Of a stretch of DNA of 5,927 nucleotides, positions 1 through 5,927 are shown piece by piece; positions within the stretch are counted from its first letter, which is position 1, and each line of letters starts with the position of its first letter. This stretch comes from CAYGKP01 sp964350605. Lineage in GTDB: Bacteria > Bacteroidota > Bacteroidia > Cytophagales > JAAEPT01. The translations under genes were made by a program, and so were the position numbers. The stretch spans positions 1 through 5,927 of the forward strand of contig CAYGKP010000157.1 in NCBI GenBank assembly GCA_964350605.1. The letters run 5' to 3'. The notes under the pieces are model-generated. The model made no database searches, was not told where the DNA came from, and saw only the letters and a program-made list of their open reading frames with translations.

Positions 1-797
1 CCGCCCGAATAAGGCCGCAGGCGCGGGAACGAGAGCGAGTATTTCGTGCGCCAGTAGGTGCGTTCCAGGTAGTCCAGGTGCAGGGCACAGAAAAACGAAT
101 CCGTCCGCCAGTCCTCCAGGCCGATCAGTACGCCGAGGCCAATTTTGTGGACCCCCGCCCGACCCAAGCGATCCGGCGTGTCGAGGCGATAGTTGAAGTT
201 CGACTTCTTGCCCTTGGGATGGTGGGTTTTGTATTCGGCTTCGTGATAGGTCTCCTGATAGACTAGGACGGCGTGGAGCCCTTCGTCGCGAAGCGTTTCG
301 TATTCCTCCTGATCCAAGGGTTGTACTTCCATCGAGAGGTTGGCGAAGTGGGGCCGCAGCACCTTAAAAGCGTTGCGGAAATAGTCCATCCCGACGGTCT
401 TGTTTGCCTCGCCGGTCACGAGCAGGACGTGCTCGTAGCCCATGCCTTTGAGAACCTTGGCTTCCTTCTCGATCAGGTGGTCGGAAAGGGTTTTGCGGGC
501 GATGGGGTTGTCGAGCGAGAAGCCGCAGTAGGTGCAGATGTTCTGGCACTCGTTCGAGAGGTAGAGCGGCGCGAAGAGCTGGATGGTATTCCCGAAGCGT
601 TCGCGGGTCAGGCGCTGGGCCTCGCGGGCCATCTCCTCCAAAAACGACGCGGCGGCGGGCGACACCAGGGCCATGAAATCGTCCAGCGCCCGCCCGGTTT
701 TTTTGTCAAGCGCACGGCGCACATCGGCCTCCGTCGTCCCGTAGATGCGGGCTTTGACGGTGTCCCAGTCGTAACGGCGGAAGAGGTCTTCGAACAT
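1..797 (-). CDS. thiH: 2-iminoacetate synthase ThiH (tyrosine lyase), 3' end cut by window edge
   Basis: This is a radical SAM enzyme that cleaves tyrosine to dehydroglycine (2-iminoacetate) and p-cresol, supplying the glycine-derived part of the thiazole to ThiG. I translated the frame by hand from the ATG at 797 and found 265 codons with no stop before the window ends. ThiH proteins are usually about 370 residues, so roughly 70% is present. The 4Fe-4S motif CQNICTYC gives cysteines at residues 84, 88 and 91, the CX3CX2C spacing of radical SAM enzymes. Other ThiH-like stretches are GEANKTVGMDYF (from residue 129), YQETYHEAEYKTHHP (from 180) and GLGVLIGLEDWRTD (220-233). The start directly follows the thiG stop (TAGATG, no gap), and a GGAAGG ending 10 bases upstream could serve as a ribosome site. 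Using ThiH rather than the oxygen-dependent glycine oxidase ThiO means no O2 is needed for this step. The C-terminal domain cannot be assessed. Confidence 0.95.
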   Translation of the reverse strand, partial: MFEDLFRRYDWDTVKARIYGTTEADVRRALDKKTGRALDDFMALVSPAAASFLEEMAREAQRLTRERFGNTIQLFAPLYLSNECQNICTYCGFSLDNPIARKTLSDHLIEKEAKVLKGMGYEHVLLVTGEANKTVGMDYFRNAFKVLRPHFANLSMEVQPLDQEEYETLRDEGLHAVLVYQETYHEAEYKTHHPKGKKSNFNYRLDTPDRLGRAGVHKIGLGVLIGLEDWRTDSFFCALHLDYLERTYWRTKYSLSFPRLRPYSG

Positions 798-1595
798 CTA
801 CTTCTCGCCTTCCAGGATATCCAAAAACGTCGTCAGCGGGCTCGATGCCTCGGCGGACGAACTGCGGCGGCCCAGCTTCGCTTCAAAGGCCATGCGCCCT
901 GCCTCGACGGCCAGTTTGAAGGCCCGGCCCCTCGCCCCCGGATCATCGGCCACCGCGCTGGCGGTGTTCACGAGCACGGCATCCGCGCCGATCTCCATCG
1001 CCCAAGCGGCGTGCGAGGGCGCACCGATTCCCGCATCAACGACAACGGGAACGCTGGCTTGCTCGATGATGATCTCTAAGAAGTCGATGGAGCTCAGGCC
1101 CTTGTTCGAACCGATGGGCGCACCCAGGGGCATCACCGCCGCGCAACCGACTTCCTCCAATCGCTTGGCCAGCACCGGGTCGGCATGGATGTAGGGCAAG
1201 ACGATGAACCCTTTCTTGACTAGCTCTTCGGCGGCCTTGAGGGTCTCGATGGGGTCGGGCATCAAGTACTTGGGATCGGGGTGGATCTCCAGCTTGAGCC
1301 AGTCGGTTTCCAACGCTTCGCGGGCCAGCTCAGCAGCGAAGACGGCTTCCTTTGCGGTGCGCACGCCCGAGGTGTTGGGCAACAGATTGAACTGCGGGTG
1401 GCGCAGGTGCGAGAGGATGTCATCCGCCTCGTTCTGCACGTCGACGCGGCGCAAAGCGACGGTCACCAGTTCGGAACCCGAAGCCAGCAGGGCATCCTCC
1501 ATTTGAACAGCGGAGCCAAACTTGCCCGTGCCCGTGAACAGGCGCGAGGTGAAAGTTTTTCCGGCGACGACTAGCTGTCGATTGGGTTGTTCCAT
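798..1595 (-). CDS. thiG: Thiazole synthase ThiG
   Basis: ThiG is a cytoplasmic TIM-barrel enzyme. It condenses 1-deoxyxylulose 5-phosphate, dehydroglycine (from ThiH) and sulfur from ThiS thiocarboxylate into the thiazole phosphate. The protein is 265 residues, normal for the family. Visible family motifs are TGTGKF (21-26), LPNTSG (72-77), the strand LKLEIHPDPKYLMPD (100-114), PLGAPIGSN (156-164) and DAGIG (187-191). Lys101 sits where ThiG forms its Schiff base with the sugar. The C-terminal ASSPLTTFL is also typical. The frame stays open to 2009, but I chose the ATG at 1595 because it gives the family's usual N-terminus (short lead, then VVAGKTFTSRLF); codons further upstream are in the body of thiE. 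The gene therefore overlaps the end of thiE by 25 nt, has no evident Shine-Dalgarno sequence, and ends directly against thiH, suggesting coupled translation. ThiS, its obligate partner, is not in the window. Confidence 0.96.
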   Translation of the reverse strand: MEQPNRQLVVAGKTFTSRLFTGTGKFGSAVQMEDALLASGSELVTVALRRVDVQNEADDILSHLRHPQFNLLPNTSGVRTAKEAVFAAELAREALETDWLKLEIHPDPKYLMPDPIETLKAAEELVKKGFIVLPYIHADPVLAKRLEEVGCAAVMPLGAPIGSNKGLSSIDFLEIIIEQASVPVVVDAGIGAPSHAAWAMEIGADAVLVNTASAVADDPGARGRAFKLAVEAGRMAFEAKLGRRSSSAEASSPLTTFLDILEGEK

Positions 1596-2218
1596 GGCGC
1601 AAGTGATTCGATGAATTGGCCGGCGGCCTTTTCGGGTTTCTTGGCCCGGTTGATCGCCGAGGCGACTGCCACGCCGTACACCCCCGTTTCCATCAGGGCG
1701 GGGACGTCCTCGGTCTGGATCCCTCCGATGGCGATGATCGGGGTGGTGATCCCTTCGACCCGCAGGTTTTCGGCCACTTCGCGGTAGCCGTCGAGCCCCA
1801 GCATCGGTGACAATTTTTCTTTGGTCGTCGTGAAGCGAAACGGCCCTAGACCGATGTAGTCCACTTTCCAGCGGAGCAGCTTTTCGATGTCCTCGTAATT
1901 GTTGGCCGTCCCCCCGATGATGGCTTTCGGGCCCAAGGCCGCGCGGGCCTTGTCCACGTCCATGTCTTCCTTGCCCAGGTGGACCCCGTCGGCGCGAATC
2001 TCGGCGCAAATCTTCACGTTATCGTTCACGATGAAAATCGCCCCGTTCGCCCGGCAGATGCCCTGAACAGCCAGCGCGTTGGCTTTCCACTCCTCATAGC
2101 CCCGCTTCTTGACGCGCAGTTGCACCCAACGCACCCCCGCGGCACAGGCCGCCTCGGCTTGCTGGACGTGGCTGAGGGCCTCGTCGTGTTGGGTGATGTG
2201 GTGGAGTCGTGCGATCAC
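1571..2218 (-). CDS. thiE: Thiamine phosphate synthase ThiE
   Basis: ThiE joins HMP-pyrophosphate to thiazole phosphate, releasing pyrophosphate and giving thiamine phosphate. The 215-residue protein has the full set of family motifs along a TIM barrel: VQLRVK (32-37), which binds the pyrophosphate; NDN (65-67); ADGVHLGKEDM (76-86), with the acidic residues expected to hold Mg; GLGPFRFTTTKEK (123-135), a phosphate-binding loop; GGI (165-167); and GVAVASAI (182-189). The start codon is GTG at 2218. It is preferred because IARLHHIT matches the usual ThiE N-terminus, and the next in-frame methionine would remove conserved barrel strands. The start lies 6 nt after the thiD stop, with no Shine-Dalgarno sequence, so a weak GTG start probably depends on coupling to thiD. 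The 3' end overlaps thiG by 25 nt. With all motifs intact, this copy rather than the gene at 2956-3585 is the likely working synthase. Confidence 0.95.
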   Translation of the reverse strand: MIARLHHITQHDEALSHVQQAEAACAAGVRWVQLRVKKRGYEEWKANALAVQGICRANGAIFIVNDNVKICAEIRADGVHLGKEDMDVDKARAALGPKAIIGGTANNYEDIEKLLRWKVDYIGLGPFRFTTTKEKLSPMLGLDGYREVAENLRVEGITTPIIAIGGIQTEDVPALMETGVYGVAVASAINRAKKPEKAAGQFIESLAPWNNPIDS

Positions 2219-2224
2219 TGGTTT

Positions 2225-2983
2225 CTACTTGTGTTTGCCGAGAAGGGTCTCGGTGCTCTTCAGGTATTTGGTGACGTACTGCTTCGCTTTGCGGGTCGCA
2301 TCGAGCCATTCCAATCCTTGCGCGCGGTAGGCGATCAGTGCGGCAGAAAAGACACAGCCCGAGCCGTGCTTCTCGCCGTTCTCGATGCGCGTAGCGCGCA
2401 GCGACTTCGACTGAAATTGATCGGCGTACAGGTCGTCCGAAAATCCGGTTTTTGGGTCAATCGCATGACCGCCCTTTATCACCACACGGGTCAATTCCGC
2501 AAAGCGCCTCGCAGCTTTCTCGGTGTCCTTGGCCTTCGAGAGGGCCAGTGCTTCGGGCTGGTTGGGGGTCACCATCGAGATGACCTGAAGAATCTTCGCG
2601 ACGCGCTTTTTCGAGAGGTCGTCATGGAAGGTATAGCCCGCGCTGGCCGAAAGAATCGGGTCCCAGAGAATCTCGATGTTCTCATTTTTGAGCACCAGGT
2701 AGGCAATCAGTTTTTCGAGTGCGTCGAGGCTTTTGATCAGGCCGATCTTGACGTGCGTAATCGGATAAGCGATAAACAACGGGTCGAGCTGGGCGCGCAA
2801 AGTCTTGCCCCCCACCCAGTCGACATCGACAAACGACTTGTCGTTCTGGAAGGTCAAGGCCGTAGCCACACCAAGCCCCTGCACCCCGATCTGCTCGAAG
2901 GTTTTCGCGTCGCTGAGCAGGCCAGCGCCACCCGAGGGGTCGAGGCCCGCGATGCTTAGGACGAAGGGACGCTGCTCTTCCAT
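2225..2983 (-). CDS. thiD: Hydroxymethylpyrimidine/phosphomethylpyrimidine kinase ThiD
   Basis: ThiD is a ribokinase-fold enzyme that phosphorylates HMP-phosphate from ThiC to HMP-pyrophosphate, the pyrimidine substrate of ThiE; the family can also phosphorylate free HMP. The protein is 252 residues, close to the usual 260-270. Motifs in order are SIAGLDPSGGAGLLSD (10-25), ALTFQND (42-48), the WDPIL strand (107-111), TPNQPEA (139-145), VIKGGH (168-173) and the anion-hole motif HGSGC (206-210). Cys210 is the expected catalytic residue; serine replaces the more common threonine of HGTGC, a conservative change. The ATG at 2983 gives a normal short lead before the first glycine-rich motif and lies inside the preceding ThiE-like gene, overlapping its end by 28 nt. 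No Shine-Dalgarno sequence is seen, so initiation probably follows termination of the upstream gene. There is no fused ThiE or TenA domain. Confidence 0.96.
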   Translation of the reverse strand: MEEQRPFVLSIAGLDPSGGAGLLSDAKTFEQIGVQGLGVATALTFQNDKSFVDVDWVGGKTLRAQLDPLFIAYPITHVKIGLIKSLDALEKLIAYLVLKNENIEILWDPILSASAGYTFHDDLSKKRVAKILQVISMVTPNQPEALALSKAKDTEKAARRFAELTRVVIKGGHAIDPKTGFSDDLYADQFQSKSLRATRIENGEKHGSGCVFSAALIAYRAQGLEWLDATRKAKQYVTKYLKSTETLLGKHK

Positions 2984-3585
2984 GCTTGGTTTAATGCTTC
3001 AAAGGCTTTGACGGGTGCTTTGTCTTCCCAGACACCCCCAAGGGTCACTGCGCCGTGCCAACCCGCCGCGCGGACTTGGCCGATGTTCTCCTTGGTGATC
3101 CCGCCGATGGCGTAGACCTTGATGTTCTCGGGGAGCTCGTAGCGGAGCATCCCGATGGTCGGACCATAGCCAGGCTTGGTTACGCTTTCGAACACCGGGC
3201 CGACGTAGGCCACATCGTACTCGTCGGCCACTTCGCGAAGCTCCATGATCGAGTGGGCCGACGTGCTGATCGGATAGCCCAGCACGTCGCGGCCTTGGGC
3301 CAAGCCGGGGGGCATGCCGCCACTCGCCTTGCGCAGGCCGCCCGAAACATGGAAGCCCAATACGTTCAGGTTGGCGGTTTTCATCTCGGGGCGCACGCTG
3401 AGGATCAAGTGCTCGGCCACCCAATCGGGGCGGTCCAGTTTGTCCAGCCAGCGTTGGAACTTCTCGGGCTCGCGCCATTCGGGTTTGCGCAGGTGGTACT
3501 TCTCCAACCCTGCGGCGATCAGCTCGCGCAGGATGTCGAACTCCCGGGGGTGTTCGGTGGAGGGGGATAGGATGACAACGCTCAT
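2956..3585 (-). CDS. Divergent ThiE/TenI-family paralogue
   Basis: The 209-residue protein has the ThiE/TenI barrel layout but not the ThiE active site. Family marks are YHLRKP (30-35) in place of ThiE's VQLRxK, GYPISTSAHS (103-112), AYVGPVFESVTKPGYG (126-141), AIGGITKEN (159-167) and GAVTLGGVW (178-186). The NDN motif is missing, and the ADGVHLGxxD segment is reduced to LGFHVSGG (76-83), so the residues that bind Mg and pyrophosphate in ThiE are not recognisable. The catalytic histidine of Bacillus TenI, a thiazole tautomerase, sits as I recall it in GHVFET; here that position is Pro130 in GPVFES. It is thus neither a clear ThiE nor a clear TenI. A similar second copy is common in Bacteroidota thi operons, where it is usually labelled thiamine phosphate synthase. 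The ATG at 3585 follows thiC by 31 nt, and the 3' end overlaps thiD by 28 nt. A role in thiazole handling is likely from context; the exact reaction is unknown. Confidence 0.85.
   Translation of the reverse strand: MSVVILSPSTEHPREFDILRELIAAGLEKYHLRKPEWREPEKFQRWLDKLDRPDWVAEHLILSVRPEMKTANLNVLGFHVSGGLRKASGGMPPGLAQGRDVLGYPISTSAHSIMELREVADEYDVAYVGPVFESVTKPGYGPTIGMLRYELPENIKVYAIGGITKENIGQVRAAGWHGAVTLGGVWEDKAPVKAFEALNQAWKSSVPSS
2982..2999 (-). repeat. Short AAGCATTA/ACCAAGCAT repeat pair at the thiD start
   Basis: On the minus strand this stretch reads AAGCATTA then ACCAAGCAT, the last two bases being the AT of the thiD start codon. Both words also occur at 3585-3604 before the ThiE-like gene. Here the bases also encode the C-terminus of the ThiE-like protein (ALNQAW), so coding constraint could explain part of the match. 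Confidence 0.25.
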
Positions 3586-3604
3586 AATGCTTGTGATGCT
3601 TGGT
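3585..3604 (-). repeat. Short AAGCATTA/ACCAAGCAT repeat pair before the ThiE-like gene
   Basis: On the minus strand the 20 bases just before and including the first base of the start codon hold ACCAAGCAT followed by AAGCATTA. The same two words recur in reverse order at 2982-2999, just before the thiD start. They are exact but very short, and their meaning is unknown. They may be chance or a local A-rich initiation context in a genome that does not rely on Shine-Dalgarno sites. Confidence 0.25.
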
Positions 3605-3616
3605 AATTCGGCACGC

Positions 3617-5491
3617 TTATTCTGCGATGTATACTTCCGAGCCCGCGTCGACGAACTGCTTGGACTTCTCTTTCATGCCCGCTTCGATGGCTTTTTGCTC
3701 GTCGGTCAGGCCGTGTTCCGCCGCATAGTCGCGCACATCCTGGGTGATTTTCATCGAGCAGAAGTGCGGGCCACACATCGAACAGAAGTGAGCCACCTTC
3801 GCGCCCTCGGCGGGCAGCGTTTCGTCGTGGAACTCACGCGCCGTATCGGGGTCGAGCGAGAGGTTGAATTGGTCCTCCCACCGGAACTCGAAGCGGGCTT
3901 TCGAGAGCGCGTCGTCGCGGTACTGGGCGCCGGGGTGTCCCTTCGCAAGGTCGGCGGCGTGGGCGGCGATCTTGTAGGTAATCACCCCATCCTTCACGTC
4001 CTTCTTGTTCGGCAGGCCAAGGTGCTCCTTCGGCGTGACGTAGCAGAGCATCGCCGTGCCGTACCACCCGATCATGGCCGCGCCAATGCCCGAGGTGATG
4101 TGGTCATACCCAGGCGCGATGTCGGTGGTGAGGGGCCCGAGCGTGTAGAAAGGCGCTTCGCCACAGACCTCCAACTGGCGGTCCATGTTCTCTTTGATCA
4201 TATGCATGGGCACGTGGCCAGGGCCTTCGATCATGGTCTGCACGTCGTGCTTCCAGGCGATTTTGGTGAGTTCGCCCAGCGTGTCGAGCTCGGCAAACTG
4301 CGCCGCGTCGTTGGCATCCGCGAGCGAGCCGGGGCGCAAGCCGTCGCCCAGCGAGAAGGCCACGTCGTAGGCTTTCATGATCTCACAGATCTCCTCGAAG
4401 TGGGTGTAGAGGAAGCTCTCCTTGTGGTGCGCGAGGCACCACTTGGCCATGATCGAACCGCCGCGCGAGACGATGCCCGTCATGCGTTTCGCGGTGAGGG
4501 GAATGTAGCGGAGCAGCACCCCTGCGTGGATCGTGAAGTAGTCCACCCCTTGTTCGGCTTGCTCGATCAGCGTGTCGCGGAACATTTCCCAGGTCAGCTC
4601 CTCGGCCTTGCCGTTGACCTTTTCGAGGGCTTGATAAATCGGCACAGTCCCGATGGGCACCGGCGAGTTGCGCAGAATCCATTCGCGGGTTTCGTGGATG
4701 TTTTGTCCGGTCGACAAATCCATGATGGTATCCGCGCCCCAGCGGCAAGCCCAAACGGCTTTCTCCACCTCTTCCTCGATGGACGAAGTGACCGCCGAGT
4801 TGCCAATGTTGGCGTTAATCTTCACCAGGAAATTCCGTCCGATGATCATCGGTTCGGTCTCCGGGTGGTTGATGTTATTGGGGATGATCGCCCGGCCCGA
4901 AGCCACTTCCTCCCGCACAAACTCGGGGGTGATCTCGCGTTTGGGTGTGCGGGCACCCCAGCTATTGCCGGGGTGTTGCTCGGTGAGGTCGTCGCGCTCG
5001 GTAATGCGCTGGTTCTCGCGGATGGCGATGTATTCCATCTCCGGCGTGATGATGCCCTTTTTCGCGTAGTGCATCTGCGAAACGTTCGCGCCCGACTTGG
5101 CTTTGCGCGGGGCCTCCAGGCTGGGGAAGCGCAGGCCGTCGAGCGAGTTCATCGCCAAGCGTTCGCGCCCAAAGGCCGAAGAAATGCCGCCGAGCTTTTC
5201 GGTGTCGCCGCGCTCTTCAATCCAGCTTTCGCGCAGCTTGTCGAGCCCCCGATCCAAGTCGATCTGGGCTTTCGGGTCGGTGTAGGGACCACTGGTGTCG
5301 TAGACGGCCACCGACGGATTCTTCTCGATGGGTGACTTGGGGTCGAACTTGCGGACCGTGTCGTTCAACTTGATCTCGCGCATCGGAACGCGGATGTCGG
5401 GGCGCGAGCCTTCCACGTAGACTTTCGTCGAAGCGGGGAACGGTGCGCGGCTGATGACCTCTTGGGTCGGGGTTTTGTCGGGACGTGCCAT
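3617..5491 (-). CDS. thiC: Phosphomethylpyrimidine synthase ThiC
   Basis: ThiC is a radical SAM enzyme that rearranges the purine intermediate aminoimidazole ribotide (AIR) into HMP-phosphate, the committed step of the pyrimidine branch. The protein is 624 residues, full length for the bacterial family. It has the unusual C-terminal cluster motif CSMCGPHFC, with cysteines at 570, 573 and 578 (CX2CX4C), which marks ThiC. Other conserved blocks are NANIGNSAV (226-234), MDLSTGQNIHETR (257-269), VPIGTVPIYQALEK (278-291), DYFTIHAGV (317-325), SRGGS (342-346), EGPGHVP (422-428) and YVTPKEHLGLP (484-494). His426 and His490 match the conserved metal-ligand histidines of the family. The ATG at 5491 gives a normal N-terminus. 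It lies 30 nt after the upstream membrane-protein gene without a Shine-Dalgarno sequence, TPP riboswitch or obvious promoter. It is the first thi gene of the cluster, where thiamine control would normally act. Confidence 0.98.
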   Translation of the reverse strand: MARPDKTPTQEVISRAPFPASTKVYVEGSRPDIRVPMREIKLNDTVRKFDPKSPIEKNPSVAVYDTSGPYTDPKAQIDLDRGLDKLRESWIEERGDTEKLGGISSAFGRERLAMNSLDGLRFPSLEAPRKAKSGANVSQMHYAKKGIITPEMEYIAIRENQRITERDDLTEQHPGNSWGARTPKREITPEFVREEVASGRAIIPNNINHPETEPMIIGRNFLVKINANIGNSAVTSSIEEEVEKAVWACRWGADTIMDLSTGQNIHETREWILRNSPVPIGTVPIYQALEKVNGKAEELTWEMFRDTLIEQAEQGVDYFTIHAGVLLRYIPLTAKRMTGIVSRGGSIMAKWCLAHHKESFLYTHFEEICEIMKAYDVAFSLGDGLRPGSLADANDAAQFAELDTLGELTKIAWKHDVQTMIEGPGHVPMHMIKENMDRQLEVCGEAPFYTLGPLTTDIAPGYDHITSGIGAAMIGWYGTAMLCYVTPKEHLGLPNKKDVKDGVITYKIAAHAADLAKGHPGAQYRDDALSKARFEFRWEDQFNLSLDPDTAREFHDETLPAEGAKVAHFCSMCGPHFCSMKITQDVRDYAAEHGLTDEQKAIEAGMKEKSKQFVDAGSEVYIAE

Positions 5492-5521
5492 AAGAACTTG
5501 AATGCTAGTGCGAAGGAGAGG

Positions 5522-5927
5522 TTAGGCGGGCAAAGACGCGGGGCTTTGCGCGGGGTTGAAGGTTTTTTCTTGGGCTTCCAGAACGGTGATCCATTTGTAC
5601 ATCAGCAGACCCGCTATGATTTGAGCGATTAAACCGACAACTGCGCCAATCAGTACGCCGTCTTGCATGCCGCTTGCGTTGCCCGAAAGGCCCGCTTGAA
5701 CGCCCATAATGCCGCCAATCATGCCGGGCAGGATTTGCGCGCCGACCCAAGTGAGCCACCAGAGAAGCAGGTTGCCTTTCGAAAACGTGGCCGTGCCGCC
5801 CGCGGCCTTGGTGGCGGCTTCGTGGGCTTTGTGGATGTCGGCAGCCACCAAGTAAGGCAACACGTAGTTGGCCAAGGGGGGGACCCAGCCGCCGACAGCC
5901 CCCCCGGGGGCCCGGGTCATCGTGAAG
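5522..5927 (-). CDS. DUF4328-like membrane protein, 5' end cut by window edge
   Basis: The frame is open to the right edge of the window, and only the C-terminal part is seen, about 134 residues ending at a TAA at 5522-5524. There is an in-frame ATG at 5920, but the codons before it also read through, so the true start probably lies outside. The stretch GGWVPPLANYVLPYLVAADI resembles the GWFIPxxNLxxPYQxxxEI signature of DUF4328 proteins. As in that family, a tryptophan-rich membrane helix follows (LLLWWLTWVGAQILPGMIGG, about 50-69 from the ATG), then a second helix (about 87-109) and a short charged tail (LEAQEKTF). Two membrane segments are visible; the family normally has more towards the N-terminus. 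The function of DUF4328 is unknown. The gene has the same orientation as thiC and ends 30 nt before it, so read-through into the thi operon is possible, but no role in thiamine transport can be claimed. The family call is by eye. Confidence 0.65.
   Translation of the reverse strand, partial: FTMTRAPGGAVGGWVPPLANYVLPYLVAADIHKAHEAATKAAGGTATFSKGNLLLWWLTWVGAQILPGMIGGIMGVQAGLSGNASGMQDGVLIGAVVGLIAQIIAGLLMYKWITVLEAQEKTFNPAQSPASLPA

Noticed and set aside
273..1079. A 268-codon open frame on the plus strand opposite thiH and the 3' part of thiG.
   Set aside because: It spans a gene junction on the other strand, has no family resemblance, and both minus-strand genes are clearly real.
798..2009. A longer 403-residue version of ThiG with an arginine-rich N-terminal extension.
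   Set aside because: The first 138 residues are low-complexity, Arg/Gly-rich out-of-frame thiE sequence. The ATG at 1595 gives the normal ThiG length and N-terminus.
1979..2959. A 326-codon open frame on the plus strand across thiE and thiD.
   Set aside because: It is an antisense shadow; the minus-strand proteins show complete ThiE and ThiD motifs.
3586..3616. Possible terminator or promoter in the 31-nt gap between thiC and the ThiE-like gene.
   Set aside because: No stem-loop followed by a T-run and no Bacteroidota-type TTTG/TAnnTTTG promoter is visible; the gap is a simple spacer.
3314..5335. A 673-codon open frame on the plus strand opposite thiC and part of the ThiE-like gene.
   Set aside because: thiC on the minus strand has full-length, unmistakable family motifs. 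The plus-strand translation has no recognisable domain and is rich in Arg, Val and His, as expected from the mirror of GC-biased third positions.
5505..5759. An 84-codon minus-strand frame rich in Arg and Ser within the membrane-protein gene.
   Set aside because: It is an out-of-frame shadow of the DUF4328-like gene, which has convincing membrane helices in its own frame.

Overview
The window is a compact thiamine (vitamin B1) biosynthesis operon. Every gene lies on the minus strand, so the biological order runs from high to low coordinates: a DUF4328-like membrane protein (5' end beyond the right edge), thiC, a divergent ThiE/TenI-like paralogue, thiD, thiE, thiG, and thiH (3' end beyond the left edge). 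Genes fill almost the whole window. The largest gaps are about 30 bases, either side of thiC. There is no tRNA, rRNA, CRISPR array, insertion sequence or other mobile-element signature.

The gene content and order (thiC, second ThiE-like gene, thiD, thiE, thiG, thiH) resemble the thi operons I know from Bacteroidota. The 'SIAGLDPSGGAGLL' style of ThiD and a ThiE beginning with an 'xLHxIT'-type strand also fit. Five of the six thi starts have no clear Shine-Dalgarno sequence, which also suits that phylum. Base composition is GC-rich (roughly 60% by eye), which would be high for the phylum, so a GC-rich lineage is likely. The taxonomic call is an inference and goes no further than phylum.

The genes together supply most of the de novo pathway. 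ThiC makes HMP-phosphate from the purine intermediate AIR. ThiD phosphorylates it to HMP-pyrophosphate. ThiH cleaves tyrosine to dehydroglycine. ThiG condenses that with deoxyxylulose phosphate and sulfur carried by ThiS to form the thiazole phosphate. ThiE joins the two halves into thiamine phosphate. The second ThiE-like protein has lost the recognisable pyrophosphate and metal-binding motifs of ThiE, and may act as a thiazole tautomerase-like or regulatory paralogue. Neither the sulfur carrier ThiS nor its adenylyltransferase ThiF is in the window. ThiF could lie past thiH; thiS is not next to thiC, where I would expect it.

Several genes overlap or abut (28 nt, 25 nt, 0 nt and a 6 nt gap), which points to one transcript with translational coupling. 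No TPP riboswitch fits in the 30 bases before thiC. I see no undescribed system here. The points worth a second look are the divergent ThiE paralogue, the absence of thiS and of a riboswitch next to thiC, and a membrane-protein gene directly upstream in the same orientation.
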